In this document: positions 46,523 to 57,233 of the stretch, piece by piece
Layout of the letters: every line of letters begins with the position of its first letter
Position numbering within the stretch: the stretch's first letter is position 1
Notes under the pieces: generated by a model
Seen by the model: the letters and a program-made list of their open reading frames with translations, nothing else
What the model was told of the DNA's origin: nothing
Databases searched by the model: none
Made by a program: the position numbers and the translations under genes
Assembly (NCBI RefSeq): GCF_002896965.1
Contig: NZ_LYMM01000003.1
Coordinates: forward strand, 62,001 to 126,000
Reading direction: 5' to 3'
Length of the DNA: 64,000 bases
Source of the DNA: Novosphingobium guangzhouense
GTDB lineage: Bacteria > Pseudomonadota > Alphaproteobacteria > Sphingomonadales > Sphingomonadaceae

Positions 46523-48148
46523 TCAGTCCTCCAGCAGCAGCACCTGAACCTGAGGCTTCTTGCCCGACCAGCGCGTCGCGGCGCGCCTTGCGGCAAGCCG
46601 CGCCACTTCAGAGCGCGATTCGCGATCCGCCTTTTTCGCCCGGTTCAGCGCATCGGCGACATCGCGCTTCGCTTCCTCTACGAAATCCGCATAGTCCTCA
46701 TCCAGCGGCAAACCGATGGCCGACACCTCGACATGGCCCTTGCGATCCGCGGCCACGGACACCACACCATTGAAGGCAATGCGCCGTCGCATGATGATCG
46801 CCTCCCCATCGGCGGGAGCGATGATGTCACCGTCCAGCACAAGGCGGCCCGAACGAACCTCACCGAACTTGCCCGGATGATCGGGCGCAAGGCGGACGAG
46901 ATCGCCGTTTTTCTGGAAGATCGCCTTGGGCACACCTGAGGCAATGCCGAGCCGCGCCTGCTCCTTCATATGGCGGATTTCGCCATGGACGGGCAGCAGA
47001 ATCTGCGGGCGTATCCAGGAATAGAGTGCTTCAAGTTCCGGACGGCCGGGATGGCCCGATACGTGAATGGGGCTCTGGCGATCCGTAACGACGACCACGC
47101 CCTGTTCGGCAAGGCGGTTCTGGATGCGGCCAATCTGTATCTCGTTACCGGGGATCTGGCGGCTGGAAAACAGCACGACATCACCCTTGTCCAGCTTCAC
47201 CGGATGATTGCCCTCCGAAATCCGCGCCAGCGCCGCGCGTGGCTCCCCCTGCCCGCCGGTAGCCACGATCAGCACGTCCCCACGCGGCAGGTCCATCGCG
47301 GTATCCGGATCGACAAGCTCGGGCAGATCCTTGAGGTAACCGCAAGATTGCCCGGTCTGAATGATCCGATCCAGCGAACGTCCGGCGACGCAAAGTTGTC
47401 GCCCGGTCTTCTTCGCAACGTCGCCCAGCGTTTGCAGACGGGCTACGTTCGACGCGAAAGTCGTCACCAGAACCCGGCGGCCCTTATGCTTCTTCACTTC
47501 ATCCAGCAGGCCGCGATAGACATCCCCTTCCGAGCCTGACGGCTCCGGATTGAAAACATTGGTGGAATCGCAGACCAGCGCCAGCACGCCTTCATCGCCG
47601 ATGGCAGTCAATTCAGCCGCAGTAGCCGGTGTGCCGATCTGGGGTTCGTCGTCGAGTTTCCAGTCCCCGGTGTGGAATATCCGCCCGTAAGGCGTTTCGA
47701 TCAGCAGCGCATTGCCTTCGGCGATCGAATGCGCCAGCGGCACATAACGGATGCCGAAAGGCCCGAGCTGGAAGTTCTCCAGGTCGTCCACGACGTGCAG
47801 TTCAACGTCGTCCAGAATCCCGGCCTCTTCGAGCTTGGCGGCCACCAGCTTTGCAGTGAATGGCGTTGCGTAGAGCGGAACGCCCAGTTCCTCTGCAAAA
47901 TAAGGCACAGCACCGATATGGTCCTCGTGCGCGTGGGTCAGCACGATGCCAAGCAGGTTCGCCCGCTCGTTCTCGATAAACTCAAGGTCGGCGAACACAA
48001 GGTCGACCCCTGGATATTCGTTACCAGAGAACGTCATCCCCAGGTCGACCATCAGCCATTTGCCCTGACAGCCGTACAGGTTGACGTTCATGCCAATCTC
48101 GCCCGAACCGCCGAGCGCACAAAACAGAAGTTCCTTACCGGGAATCAC
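46523..48148 (-). CDS. rnj: ribonuclease J
   Basis: RNase J (541 residues) is a metallo-beta-lactamase-fold endo- and 5'-exoribonuclease acting in RNA turnover and rRNA maturation. The metal-binding motif is [15 protein letters not shown]. The beta-CASP domain has [17 protein letters not shown], and [18 protein letters not shown] holds a late metal-binding His. The N-terminus [20 protein letters not shown] is typical. It overlaps coaX by 4 bases. Alphaproteobacteria often carry RNase J beside coaX and complex I. Confidence 0.96.
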   Translation of the reverse strand: MIPGKELLFCALGGSGEIGMNVNLYGCQGKWLMVDLGMTFSGNEYPGVDLVFADLEFIENERANLLGIVLTHAHEDHIGAVPYFAEELGVPLYATPFTAKLVAAKLEEAGILDDVELHVVDDLENFQLGPFGIRYVPLAHSIAEGNALLIETPYGRIFHTGDWKLDDEPQIGTPATAAELTAIGDEGVLALVCDSTNVFNPEPSGSEGDVYRGLLDEVKKHKGRRVLVTTFASNVARLQTLGDVAKKTGRQLCVAGRSLDRIIQTGQSCGYLKDLPELVDPDTAMDLPRGDVLIVATGGQGEPRAALARISEGNHPVKLDKGDVVLFSSRQIPGNEIQIGRIQNRLAEQGVVVVTDRQSPIHVSGHPGRPELEALYSWIRPQILLPVHGEIRHMKEQARLGIASGVPKAIFQKNGDLVRLAPDHPGKFGEVRSGRLVLDGDIIAPADGEAIIMRRRIAFNGVVSVAADRKGHVEVSAIGLPLDEDYADFVEEAKRDVADALNRAKKADRESRSEVARLAARRAATRWSGKKPQVQVLLLED

Positions 48149-48924
48149 TTAGAAGCTGCCCTTTCGGCAATGATTGCAAGTCCGTCGATCGTCAGATCGG
48201 CATCGACGGCGTCGAAGATATTGGTAGCCTCATCGAACAGCACCGCGAGCCCTCCCGTTGCAATAACCTTGGCGGGACGTCCAATTTCCGCACGAATCCG
48301 CGCGATCAGGCCCTCCATCATTGCAACGTAGCCCCAAAAAACGCCGATCAGCATCTGGTCTTCGGTGTTCCGCCCGACGACGCTGTCAGATTTCGGCGCG
48401 GCGATGGCAATGCGCGGAAGCTTCGCGGTATTACCCACAAGGGCGTCCAGCGACAGATTTATGCCCGGCGCAATAATGCCGCCCTTGTAGGCACCGTTGA
48501 AGTCGATGACGTCGAACGTGGTCGCCGTCCCGAAATCAACGACGATGAGATCCCCGGTGTGCTTGTCATGGGCCGCAACGGCATTGACCGCACGGTCCGC
48601 ACCTAGCGAACTCGGCTGCTCCACGTCGATATCGATCGCATAATCGGCCTTGCCCTGTCCGGCGATCAGGGGCTCGATATCGAAATAGTGTCGCGCCAGA
48701 ATCTCAAGGTTATGCAATGCTCTTGGCACCACAGTCGAGATTATGATCTGGGTGACCTGCGCAGGCTCCACGCCCCTGATGGCCAGAAGCTGCATCAGCC
48801 AGACAGCATATTCGTCACCGGTACGGCGCGGGTCGGTGGCAATGCGCCAACGCCCTCTTATCGTCCGGCCTTCGAGCAACGCGAAGACGACATTGGTGTT
48901 ACCGGCGTCGATTGCGAGCAGCAT
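48145..48924 (-). CDS. coaX: type III pantothenate kinase
   Basis: CoaX (259 residues) phosphorylates pantothenate, the first step of coenzyme A synthesis; it is not feedback-inhibited by CoA. ASKHA-fold motifs are [33 protein letters not shown] with the catalytic Asp, [12 protein letters not shown] and [15 protein letters not shown]. It overlaps rnj by 4 bases and follows birA after 15 bases. The CoA pathway is also served by coaD at 4516. Confidence 0.97.
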   Translation of the reverse strand: MLLAIDAGNTNVVFALLEGRTIRGRWRIATDPRRTGDEYAVWLMQLLAIRGVEPAQVTQIIISTVVPRALHNLEILARHYFDIEPLIAGQGKADYAIDIDVEQPSSLGADRAVNAVAAHDKHTGDLIVVDFGTATTFDVIDFNGAYKGGIIAPGINLSLDALVGNTAKLPRIAIAAPKSDSVVGRNTEDQMLIGVFWGYVAMMEGLIARIRAEIGRPAKVIATGGLAVLFDEATNIFDAVDADLTIDGLAIIAERAASK

Positions 48925-48939
48925 GGCTCTATCAGTTCC

Positions 48940-49638
48940 TCATACGAGCAGTACGTCACCCGCGTGGATTGTCCGGACCGATCCGTCAAGCAGCGCGAGA
49001 CGGAGATTTCCGTCATCAGCCAGCCCCGCGAAGGTCCCGTCCACCGCACGTTCTCCCGGAGGCATTACTCTTAGCGGCGTCCCTACAGGATGCGCGGCGG
49101 CCTGCCAGCGACGCAAAAGCGGCCCAATTCCGGCTGTTCGCCAGCGCTGAAGTTCGACCTCGAAACTGTACGCCATCGCCTCTGCGAACACATCACGCGA
49201 TGGCGCACCCTCGCCAAGCGCCGCAGTCCTGCGGCCAGCGATGTCGGGAGCCTGCGCGAGGTTCACGCCAATTCCGACGATGACGACGCCCGATACCATC
49301 TCCAGCAGAATGCCCGCGATCTTTGCGTCATGAACCAACAGATCGTTCGGCCACTTGAGCGCCAGTCCGTCATGTACGAAAGGCGATAGCGCCTGATATA
49401 GCGCCAACCCGGTCATCAGCGCCAGCGTTGCAGGCGACGGATCGCCGGGCGCCACGCGAACCACCGTCGAGCCCATGAAGTTGCCGGCCCCGTCATCCCA
49501 GACCCGCCCGAGGCGGCCCCGGCCCGAATTTTGACGATCCGCAACGAGCCAGCGGCCCTCGGACAGGTATTCCCCGTCCGAAAGCCGCTTTGCCAGATCC
49601 GCGTTGGTAGAGCCGGTCTCGGCTACGATTTCGATCAA
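48940..49638 (-). CDS. birA: biotin--[acetyl-CoA-carboxylase] ligase
   Basis: BirA (232 residues) attaches biotin to carboxylase carrier protein. It has GSTNADLAKRL, the ATP/biotin loop GRGRLGRVW, LKWPNDLLVHDAKIAGIL and VIVGIGVNLAQAPDI. No N-terminal DNA-binding domain is present, so it is a ligase only. Start: TTG at 49638, overlapping the nuoN stop by 4 bases; a longer ATG reading from 49689 lies inside nuoN and lacks family match. Transcribed with nuoN. Confidence 0.94.
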   Translation of the reverse strand: MIEIVAETGSTNADLAKRLSDGEYLSEGRWLVADRQNSGRGRLGRVWDDGAGNFMGSTVVRVAPGDPSPATLALMTGLALYQALSPFVHDGLALKWPNDLLVHDAKIAGILLEMVSGVVIVGIGVNLAQAPDIAGRRTAALGEGAPSRDVFAEAMAYSFEVELQRWRTAGIGPLLRRWQAAAHPVGTPLRVMPPGERAVDGTFAGLADDGNLRLALLDGSVRTIHAGDVLLV

Positions 49639-51098
49639 AGCGCGTAGAACAGCGCTGTGGAAGCCGTGTCGGTCAGGTGCTGCAGCCAACCGCTCAGCAG
49701 ATAGCCCAGCGGCGAGATGAACAGGCAGGTCACGACCAGCAGCGCCTTGTGCCAGATATCGCTGTCGCCCTTCACCACGTCAGCGGGTTCGTCGAAGTAC
49801 ACGACCTTGACCACCTTGAGATAGTAGAAGGCGCCGATCACCGAAGCTGCAAAGCCGATTGCCGCAAGCGGCATCATGCCTGCATCGACCGCGGCCTTGA
49901 AAACCAGGAACTTGCCCCAGAAGCCGAACAGTGGCGGAATGCCGGCAAGGCTGAACATCACCAGACCCAGAGCCAGCGCCAAACCGGGACGGGTGCGCGA
50001 AAGCCCTGCGAACTTGTCGATCTCCTCAACCTGGTTGCCGTTCTCATCCTTGAGCATCAGCACGGTAACAAAACCGGCGACCGTCATAGCGACGTAGATC
50101 ACCAGATAGAACAGCATCGCCGAAGCGCCCTGCTCATTAGCTGCCGACAGGCCGACGAGAATGAAGCCGACGTTGTTGATCGACGAATAGGCCATCAGGC
50201 GCTTGATGTTCTTCTGGCCGATCGCGCCCAGTGCACCGACCACGATCGAGGCCAGTGCGATGAACACGACGATCTGCCGCCAGGCATCGGCCTGCTCGCC
50301 GAAGGCGTCGAACATGACCCGCATGGTCAGCCCGATCGCCGCTACCTTGCCCGAAGTTGCAAAAAACTTCGTCACCGGGGTCGGTGCGCCCTCATAAACG
50401 TCCGGCGTCCACATGTGGAACGGAACGGCGCTGATCTTGAAAGCCAGACCCGCAAGCATGAACACGATGCCGAACAGCGCCCCGTTGGAAAGCCCCCCTG
50501 CGAGCGCCGCGTTGATGCCGGAGAACGAGGTCGTACCCGTGAAGCCGTAAGTCAGGCTCATGCCGAACAGCAGGATGCCCGAAGCCAGCGCGCCCAGCAC
50601 GAAGTACTTGAGGCCTGCTTCCGCCGAGCGTCCGTCGGTGCGCACGAAGGCGGCAAGCACGTAAGCAGCCAGCGAGTTCATTTCGAGGCCGATGTAGAGC
50701 GCCAGCAGGTCGCCCGCCGACACCATCATGCCGCTTCCGACTGCAGCGAAGATAACCAGAACCGGGAACTCGGCCCTCATCGCGCCAAGGCGTTCGAAGA
50801 AGGTCGGAGCAACAACCAACGTGGCGGCTGCCGAAAGGTAGATCAGTATCTTGCCAAAGGCCGAGAAGGCATCGGCGTGAACCTGCCCGAAGAACGCGGC
50901 GTAATCAGGCCCCATGTGCCCGCCGCAAAGCGCAGGGGCGACAAGGAAGGTGGCGCCAACCAGCGCCGCGACAGCGAGGATCGAGATCAGGCGGCTTGCC
51001 TTGTCACCACCCCAGGCTGCGATCAGGAGCAGGACGAGACCTGCGATGCTCAGCGTTTCTTCCGGCGCGATAAGGCGCAGGGAGTGCGACCAGTCCAT
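49635..51098 (-). CDS. nuoN: NADH-quinone oxidoreductase subunit N
   Basis: NuoN (487 residues) is one of three antiporter-like proton-pumping subunits of respiratory complex I. Around 14 helices are visible, with YIGLEMNSLAAYVLAAFVRT (conserved Glu), GLAFKISAVPFHMWTPDVYE with the key Lys, and KRLMAYSSINNVGFILVGL. It overlaps birA at its end (4 bases) and nuoM at its start (1 base). It is the last structural gene of the complex. Confidence 0.97.
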   Translation of the reverse strand: MDWSHSLRLIAPEETLSIAGLVLLLIAAWGGDKASRLISILAVAALVGATFLVAPALCGGHMGPDYAAFFGQVHADAFSAFGKILIYLSAAATLVVAPTFFERLGAMRAEFPVLVIFAAVGSGMMVSAGDLLALYIGLEMNSLAAYVLAAFVRTDGRSAEAGLKYFVLGALASGILLFGMSLTYGFTGTTSFSGINAALAGGLSNGALFGIVFMLAGLAFKISAVPFHMWTPDVYEGAPTPVTKFFATSGKVAAIGLTMRVMFDAFGEQADAWRQIVVFIALASIVVGALGAIGQKNIKRLMAYSSINNVGFILVGLSAANEQGASAMLFYLVIYVAMTVAGFVTVLMLKDENGNQVEEIDKFAGLSRTRPGLALALGLVMFSLAGIPPLFGFWGKFLVFKAAVDAGMMPLAAIGFAASVIGAFYYLKVVKVVYFDEPADVVKGDSDIWHKALLVVTCLFISPLGYLLSGWLQHLTDTASTALFYAL

Positions 51099-52633
51099 CA
51101 GTGTGACCCCCCATGCGCAGCTTCTTCGTGGTGCGCAGGCTTAGCTTTTCCAGGTGTAGGCGCGCTGTCGCCGGCCGGTGCGGCACGAGCGAGGCGAGCG
51201 TCGAGCGCGGCAATATCGGCGCGCATCGGAGCAATGAAGCTCTCGGGATAGATACCCATCCACAGGGCGCCGAGCGCGAGCGGAACCACCATCGCGATTT
51301 CACGAAGGTCAAGGTCCGACATGGCCGCGGCATCCGCGTTCTTCTGTTCACCGAACACAACACGGCGGTAAAGGTACAGCATGTAAGCCGCGCCCAGGAT
51401 GATGCCGGTCGTGCAGATCAGCGCCGCCCAGGTCGAGACCTGGTAGATGCCGCCAAGGCTCAGGAACTCGCCAACGAAGCCGCTGGTGCCCGGAAGACCG
51501 ATCGAGGCCATCGTGAACAGCAGGAAGAACAGCGCATAGCGCGGCATGTTGATCGCAAGGCCGCCGTAACGCGTGATCTCACGAGTATGGAGGCGATCAT
51601 AGATGATGCCCACGCACAGGAACAGCGCACCCGAAACGAGGCCGTGGCTCAGCATGACCAGCATCGAGCCTTCCAGACCCTGCACGTTGAAGGCGAACAG
51701 GCCAATCGTCACGATCGCCATGTGCGCAACCGACGAATAAGCGATCAGCTTTTTCATATCGCTCTGCACCAGCGCGATCAGCGATGTGATCACCACGGCA
51801 GCCATCGACAGGCCCCACACCAGCGGCGCGAAGTACGCCGAAGCTTCCGGGAACATCGGCAGCGAGAAGCGGATGAAGCCGTAGCCGCCCATCTTCAGCA
51901 GCACGCCCGCCAAGATGATCGAGCCCGCGGTCGGCGCCTGAACGTGTGCGGCCGGAAGCCAGGTGTGGACCGGCCACATCGGCATCTTCACGGCGAAGCT
52001 GGCGAAGAAGGCAAGCCACAGCCAGTTCTGAACCTTGGGATCGAAATCATAGGCCATCAGGGTAGGAACGTCGGTCGTGCCGGCAGTGTGGACCATCCAC
52101 AGCATCGCCACGAGCATCAGCACCGAGCCGAGCAGCGTATAAAGGAAGAACTTGTACGACGCGTAAATGCGGTCCGCACCGCCCCAGATGCCGATGATCA
52201 GGTACATCGGGATCAGGCCGGCTTCGAAGAACATATAGAACAGGAAGATATCCTGCGCCATGAACACGCCGAGCATGAGCGTTTCGACCAGCAGGAACGC
52301 GGCCATGTATTCGCCCACGCGCTTCTCGACCGACTGGCTCGCGCCGATGCAGATCGGCATGAGGAAGACCGAGAGCATGATCAGCAACAGGGCGATGCCA
52401 TCGATGCCAAGGGCATAGGAGAAGCCCGAGAAGATCTCGAGACGTTCGGTGAACTGCCACTGCGGCCCACCGATGTCGAAATTGGCCCAGAGCACTACGC
52501 CCAGGACGAGGTCCACCAGTGTAGCGAGCAGCGCGACGGTGCGCGCGGCTTTCGCTTCGAGGAAGAGGCATGCCAGTGCGCCGAGGAGCGGCACCGCCAG
52601 CATCAGGCTGAGGATCGGAAAACCAGTCATCAT
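51098..52633 (-). CDS. nuoM: NADH-quinone oxidoreductase subunit M
   Basis: NuoM (511 residues) is an antiporter-like membrane subunit of complex I. Key blocks are LFYMFFEAGLIPMYLIIGIW with the conserved Glu, FFASFAVKMPMWPVHTWLPA with the pump Lys, and KKLIAYSSVAHMAIVTIGLF. The C-terminal 30 residues form a Pro/Ala/His tail (ending HHEEAAHGGSH) not needed for the fold. It sits one base after nuoL and overlaps nuoN by one base. Confidence 0.97.
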   Translation of the reverse strand: MMTGFPILSLMLAVPLLGALACLFLEAKAARTVALLATLVDLVLGVVLWANFDIGGPQWQFTERLEIFSGFSYALGIDGIALLLIMLSVFLMPICIGASQSVEKRVGEYMAAFLLVETLMLGVFMAQDIFLFYMFFEAGLIPMYLIIGIWGGADRIYASYKFFLYTLLGSVLMLVAMLWMVHTAGTTDVPTLMAYDFDPKVQNWLWLAFFASFAVKMPMWPVHTWLPAAHVQAPTAGSIILAGVLLKMGGYGFIRFSLPMFPEASAYFAPLVWGLSMAAVVITSLIALVQSDMKKLIAYSSVAHMAIVTIGLFAFNVQGLEGSMLVMLSHGLVSGALFLCVGIIYDRLHTREITRYGGLAINMPRYALFFLLFTMASIGLPGTSGFVGEFLSLGGIYQVSTWAALICTTGIILGAAYMLYLYRRVVFGEQKNADAAAMSDLDLREIAMVVPLALGALWMGIYPESFIAPMRADIAALDARLARAAPAGDSAPTPGKAKPAHHEEAAHGGSH

Positions 52634-52634
52634 C

Positions 52635-54752
52635 TTATCCCGCGATCACCCAGCTGATGGCGCCGACAAGGCCCAGCAGCATGACAAGAGCGTAGCTGTA
52701 GAGATAGCCCGATTGGACTTTCTGCGCGTAAGTCGAACCCTTGGCGACGACAGCCGCCGCACCGTCGGGACCGAAGCGGTCGATCACACCGATGTCGAGC
52801 ACCTTCCAGAACACGCCGCCGAGCCAGAACGCCGGCTTGACGAAGATGTTGTGGTACAGCTCGTCGAACATCCACTTGCGATACACGAAGGTGTAGACAG
52901 GGCCGATCTGGTCGGTGACCGCCTTCGGGAACGCCGTGTTCTTGATGTAGCCATACCAGGCCGTGACGAAGCCGATGGCCATGACCGTGAACGGCGTCCA
53001 CTTCACCCAGGTCGGCACACCATGCATGGCGTGGATCAGGTGCTCATGGAAGACCAGCGCGCCCTTCCAGAACTCGCCCTCGCCTTCGGAGACGAAGGCA
53101 TGGTTGAAGACGAGACCGGCAGCAACGGCGCCGACCGAAAGGATCAGCAGCGGCAGCAGCATCACCAGCGGGCTTTCATGCGGGTGATAGCCGCCCGTGC
53201 CATCGCCATGATCGGCATAGTCCGGACCGCGCGAGCCAAGATCAACCGGTGCGTGTGCGTGGTCGTCGTGCGCATGGTCGTCATGATTTAAATGGTCGTC
53301 GTGCGCATGCGCATCGTCGTGATGATCATCATGCCCGTGACCATGCGCATCGTGGACTGCGTGCTGGATGTGCTCCGACTGGATCCAGCGCGGCTTTCCG
53401 AAGAAGGTCAGGAAGACCAGGCGCCAGGAGTAGAAGCTGGTCATCAGCGCGGCGAAGATACCCATCCAGAAGGCGAAGGTGCCCACCTGCGTACCCGAAC
53501 CGAAGGCCGCTTCGAGGATCGCGTCCTTCGAATAGAAGCCCGCGAAGCCGACGACGCCTGCGATACCCACGCCGGTGATGGCCAGCGTGCCCGCCGTCAT
53601 CGTCCAGAAGGTGATCGGGATCTTCTTACGCAGTGCGCCATAGAAGCGCATGTCCTGCTCATGGTGCATCGCATGGATGACAGAGCCTGCACCGAGGAAC
53701 AGCAGCGCCTTGAAGAAAGCGTGCGTGAACAGGTGGAACATGGCGGCGCCGTAAGCGCCAACGCCGGTGGCGAAGAACATGTAGCCCAGCTGCGAACAGG
53801 TGGAATAAGCGATGACGCGCTTGATGTCCCACTGCGTACAGCCGACGGTCGCGGCGAAGAAGCAGGTGCAGGCGCCGATCACGGCGATGACGTGCATCGC
53901 AGTTTCGCTCTGCTCGAACATCGGCGAGAGACGGCAGACCATGAAGACGCCGGCGGTGACCATGGTTGCCGCGTGGATCAGCGCCGAAACCGGGGTCGGG
54001 CCTTCCATCGCGTCAGGAAGCCAGGTGTGGAGGCCGAGCTGGGCCGACTTGCCCATCGCACCAACGAACAGCAGCAGGCACAGCACTGTCATGGTGTCAA
54101 AACGGTAACCGAGGAAACCGATCGTCGAACCGGCCATCGAGGGCGCGGCATGCAGGATCTCGGGGATCGAGACGGTGCCGAACACCAGATAAGTGCCGAA
54201 GATGCCAAGCATGAAGCCAAGGTCACCCACGCGGTTGACCACGAAGGCCTTGATCGCGGCGGCACCTGCCGAAGGCTTGCGGAACCAGAAACCGATCAGG
54301 AGGTACGAGGCAAGGCCCACGCCTTCCCAACCGAAGAACATCTGCACCAGGTTGTCCGCCGTCACCAGCATGAGCATGGCGAAGGTAAACAGCGAGAGGT
54401 ACGCGAAGAAGCGCGGCTGATCCGGCTCCTCGCTCATGTAGCCCCAAGAATAGAGGTGCACGAGCGCCGAAACCGACGTGATGACCACCAGCATGACGGC
54501 GGTGAGTGTATCCACGCGCAGCGCCCAGTCGAAGGTCATGGTGCCGGAGGCCACCCACTTCAGGACCGGGGCAACCGACGCTTCAGCCGATCCCGTCAGG
54601 AACGAGATGAAGATCGGCCACGACAAGGCGCAGGCGATGAACAGTGCGCCGGTGGTCAGCACCTTGGGCACGACCATGCCAAGCGACTTGTTGGCGAACC
54701 CGGCAAGGATCGACGCCAGCAGCGGCAGGAAGACGATGAGGTAGATCGACAC
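52635..54752 (-). CDS. nuoL: NADH-quinone oxidoreductase subunit L with a histidine-rich insertion
   Basis: NuoL (705 residues) is the distal proton-pumping subunit with a long lateral helix. Found: [38 protein letters not shown] with the pump Lys, [20 protein letters not shown] and [20 protein letters not shown]. An insertion at residues 461-500 (53253-53372) has 16 His in about 40 residues, alternating with Asp and Ala, facing a soluble side. It may bind metal. nuoK precedes it by four bases, and nuoM follows. Confidence 0.96.
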   Translation of the reverse strand: MSIYLIVFLPLLASILAGFANKSLGMVVPKVLTTGALFIACALSWPIFISFLTGSAEASVAPVLKWVASGTMTFDWALRVDTLTAVMLVVITSVSALVHLYSWGYMSEEPDQPRFFAYLSLFTFAMLMLVTADNLVQMFFGWEGVGLASYLLIGFWFRKPSAGAAAIKAFVVNRVGDLGFMLGIFGTYLVFGTVSIPEILHAAPSMAGSTIGFLGYRFDTMTVLCLLLFVGAMGKSAQLGLHTWLPDAMEGPTPVSALIHAATMVTAGVFMVCRLSPMFEQSETAMHVIAVIGACTCFFAATVGCTQWDIKRVIAYSTCSQLGYMFFATGVGAYGAAMFHLFTHAFFKALLFLGAGSVIHAMHHEQDMRFYGALRKKIPITFWTMTAGTLAITGVGIAGVVGFAGFYSKDAILEAAFGSGTQVGTFAFWMGIFAALMTSFYSWRLVFLTFFGKPRWIQSEHIQHAVHDAHGHGHDDHHDDAHAHDDHLNHDDHAHDDHAHAPVDLGSRGPDYADHGDGTGGYHPHESPLVMLLPLLILSVGAVAAGLVFNHAFVSEGEGEFWKGALVFHEHLIHAMHGVPTWVKWTPFTVMAIGFVTAWYGYIKNTAFPKAVTDQIGPVYTFVYRKWMFDELYHNIFVKPAFWLGGVFWKVLDIGVIDRFGPDGAAAVVAKGSTYAQKVQSGYLYSYALVMLLGLVGAISWVIAG

Positions 54753-54756
54753 GGTC

Positions 54757-55062
54757 TTACCCCTTCATCCGGTTGACGTCGTCGACGGCGATCGTGCCGC
54801 GGCCACGGAAGTAGATCACGAGGATAGCAAGCCCCACTGCGGCCTCGCCCGCAGCCACCGTCAGCACGAACATGGCAAAGATCTGGCCAGTCAGGTCGTG
54901 CAGGAAGGCGCTGAACGCGACGAGGTTGATGTTCACCGCAAGCAGGATCAGTTCGATCGACATCAGGATGACGATGATGTTCTTGCGGTTGATGAAGATG
55001 CCGAGGACACCGAGCACGAAGAGGATCGAGCTGACCACGACATAATGTTCGACGCCGATCAC
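54757..55062 (-). CDS. nuoK: NADH-quinone oxidoreductase subunit K
   Basis: NuoK (101 residues) has three membrane helices and carries conserved glutamates used in proton transfer: [20 protein letters not shown] holds one Glu, and [20 protein letters not shown] another. [10 protein letters not shown] precedes them. Start at 55062 overlaps the nuoJ stop by 4 bases. It lies between nuoJ and nuoL as in most proteobacteria. Confidence 0.97.
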   Translation of the reverse strand: MIGVEHYVVVSSILFVLGVLGIFINRKNIIVILMSIELILLAVNINLVAFSAFLHDLTGQIFAMFVLTVAAGEAAVGLAILVIYFRGRGTIAVDDVNRMKG

Positions 55063-55676
55063 AGCGAAACCCCCTTGCCGACTTCCGGCTTGACGTTGAA
55101 CGTGGCGTCCTGCGGACGGCGCTGGTTCTGCTTGGCGATCTTCTGACCGCGCGTGCCGCCGCGTTCACGATGCGTCAGCACGATCGCACCGATCATCGAA
55201 ACAAGCAGGATCACACCGGCGGCCTCAAACAGGAACAGGTAGCGGCTGAAAAGCAGGCCACCGATCGCCTCGATGTTGTGCAGGCCGGCTGCTGTCGCAG
55301 CGGTGCCATCTGGCGTTCCGAGTTCGAGGTTGCCGGCGCGATAGGCCCCGATGCCAAGCACGATCTCGGCCAGCAGCACGATCGCGACCAGTGCTCCGAA
55401 CGGGAAGTAGCGGACGAACCCGGCGCGCAGTTCGGCGAAGTCGATGTCCAGCATCATGACCACGAAGAGGAACAGCACGGCGACGGCGCCGACGTAGACG
55501 ATCACCAGCAGGGCAGCGATGAACTCGGCACCGGTCAGCACCATCAGGCCGGCGGCGTTAAAGAACGCCAGGATCAGCCAGAGCACCGAATGCACCGGGT
55601 TGCGCGACAGGATGGTGATGGCGCCTGAGGCCACCGTCATCACGGCGAAGAGGTAAAAGGCGATAATGTGGATCAT
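55059..55676 (-). CDS. nuoJ: NADH-quinone oxidoreductase subunit J
   Basis: NuoJ (205 residues) has five membrane helices. The conserved stretch [20 protein letters not shown] near the middle has the pi-bulge region, followed by [19 protein letters not shown]. The last 25 residues are polar ([20 protein letters not shown]). I chose the ATG at 55676 ([10 protein letters not shown]), the family N-terminus. It lies 28 bases after nuoI. Confidence 0.96.
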   Translation of the reverse strand: MIHIIAFYLFAVMTVASGAITILSRNPVHSVLWLILAFFNAAGLMVLTGAEFIAALLVIVYVGAVAVLFLFVVMMLDIDFAELRAGFVRYFPFGALVAIVLLAEIVLGIGAYRAGNLELGTPDGTAATAAGLHNIEAIGGLLFSRYLFLFEAAGVILLVSMIGAIVLTHRERGGTRGQKIAKQNQRRPQDATFNVKPEVGKGVSL

Positions 55677-55704
55677 GGGAAGCCCGTTTCCTTGCGCATG
55701 CCGG

Positions 55705-56190
55705 TCAACGGTACGGCGCGTCGGCTTCAAGGTTCGCGGCGATAGCACGCTCCCACTTGTCCCCGTTCGCCAGTAGCTTGGCCTTGTCGTAGAGCAGTTC
55801 TTCGCGCGTCTCGGTCGCGTATTCGAAGTTCGGACCCTCGACGATGGCATCGACCGGGCAGGCTTCCTGACAGAAGCCGCAGTAGATGCACTTGGTCATG
55901 TCGATGTCGTAGCGCGTGGTGCGGCGCGAACCGTCGACACGGGGGGCCGCCTCGATGGTGATCGCCTGCGCCGGACAAATCGCCTCGCACAGCTTGCAGG
56001 CGATGCAGCGCTCTTCACCGTTGGGATAACGGCGCAGGGCGTGCTCGCCACGGAAGCGGGGCGAAAGCGGGTTCTTCTCGAACGGGTAGTTGATCGTCGC
56101 CTTGGGCTTGAAGAAATACTTCAAGGTCAGCCAGTGCGCCTTCACGAACTCCCAGAGCGTGAAGCTCTTGATGAGGTATCCGACGGTCAT
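55705..56190 (-). CDS. nuoI: NADH-quinone oxidoreductase subunit I (two 4Fe-4S clusters)
   Basis: NuoI (161 residues) passes electrons from NuoG to NuoB through two 4Fe-4S clusters. The ligands are in [20 protein letters not shown] and in [20 protein letters not shown], the classical ferredoxin pairs. An N-terminal helix ([20 protein letters not shown]) anchors it to the membrane arm. I chose the ATG at 56190, which overlaps the nuoH stop by 4 bases. Confidence 0.97.
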   Translation of the reverse strand: MTVGYLIKSFTLWEFVKAHWLTLKYFFKPKATINYPFEKNPLSPRFRGEHALRRYPNGEERCIACKLCEAICPAQAITIEAAPRVDGSRRTTRYDIDMTKCIYCGFCQEACPVDAIVEGPNFEYATETREELLYDKAKLLANGDKWERAIAANLEADAPYR

Positions 56191-57233
56191 GCGAAGTGTC
56201 CGGTAGCCATGAGGTAGCCGCTGACGATCACGACGAACAGCAGCGATACGGGGAGGAAGACCTTCCAGCCCAGTCGCATCAACTGGTCGTAACGGTAACG
56301 AGGAACCGTCGCCTTGACCCAGCTGAACACGAAGAAGAAGAAACCGATCTTGAGCAGGAACCAGACGAAGCCCGGGACCAGATAAAGAACGGGGATGTCG
56401 AGCGGCGGCAGCCAGCCACCCCAGAACAGCGTCGCATTGAGCGCGCACATCAGGAGCACGTTGGCATATTCACCCAGCCAGTAGGCGGCGAAAGCCATCG
56501 ACGAATATTCGGTCTGGTAACCGGCGACGAGCTCGGATTCCGCTTCGGTAAGATCGAAGGGAGCGCGCTGCGTTTCCGCAAGGCTCGACACCAGGAACAT
56601 CACCCACATCGGGAACAGCAGCGGGTTCGCGACGAAGCCGTTGATCAGGCCGAAGACGTGCCCCTTCTGCGCCAGGACGATGCCGTTCATGTTGAACGTG
56701 CCCGCCCACAGGACGACGCAGATCAGGATGAAACCGATGGAGACTTCGTAGGAGATCATCTGCGCCGAAGCGCGCATCGCCGAGAAGAACGGGTACTTCG
56801 AGTTAGAAGCCCAGCCCGCCATGATTGTGCCGTAGACGCCCAGCGAACTGATCGCCAGAACGTAAAGCAGGCCGATGTTGATGTTGGCGAGGATGGCGTT
56901 CGAATTGAACGGGATCACCGCCCAGGCCATCAGCGCCACCGTGAAGGTGACCACCGGCGCGATCAGGAAGATGCCCTTGTTCGCTGCCGATGGGATGATG
57001 GTTTCCTGCAGGAAGACCTTGAGGCCGTCCGCGAAGGACTGCAGCAGACCGAACGGGCCGACCACGTTGGGACCACGGCGCAGCGCCATGGCGGCCCAGA
57101 TCTTGCGGTCGACGTAGATGATCATCGCAACGGCCAGCATCAGCGGCAGCGCGATCAGCAGGATGCCGCAGATCGTTGAAAGCAGCCATGCCCCTTCGAA
57201 AGGCATCCCGAGGGATTGGAAGAACGAAGTCAT
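56187..57233 (-). CDS. nuoH: NADH-quinone oxidoreductase subunit H
   Basis: NuoH (348 residues) forms the quinone-binding entry of the membrane arm. About eight helices, with the conserved [20 protein letters not shown] loop, [40 protein letters not shown] (charged loop lining the quinone tunnel) and [17 protein letters not shown]. It overlaps nuoG and nuoI by 4 bases on each side. Confidence 0.97.
   Translation of the reverse strand: MTSFFQSLGMPFEGAWLLSTICGILLIALPLMLAVAMIIYVDRKIWAAMALRRGPNVVGPFGLLQSFADGLKVFLQETIIPSAANKGIFLIAPVVTFTVALMAWAVIPFNSNAILANINIGLLYVLAISSLGVYGTIMAGWASNSKYPFFSAMRASAQMISYEVSIGFILICVVLWAGTFNMNGIVLAQKGHVFGLINGFVANPLLFPMWVMFLVSSLAETQRAPFDLTEAESELVAGYQTEYSSMAFAAYWLGEYANVLLMCALNATLFWGGWLPPLDIPVLYLVPGFVWFLLKIGFFFFVFSWVKATVPRYRYDQLMRLGWKVFLPVSLLFVVIVSGYLMATGHFA

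Noticed and set aside
49639..49689. Upstream ATG start for birA inside nuoN
   Set aside because: Extra residues overlap NuoN coding sequence and lack family similarity; TTG at the stop overlap fits better.
53253..53372. A DNA tandem repeat or CRISPR-like array in nuoL
   Set aside because: The short CAC/GAC-rich repetition is explained by histidine/aspartate codons in one open frame; spacers and constant repeats are absent.
53292..54776. A 494-codon plus-strand frame opposite nuoL
   Set aside because: Antisense shadow; rich in Glu/Arg/His/Asp with no recognisable fold.
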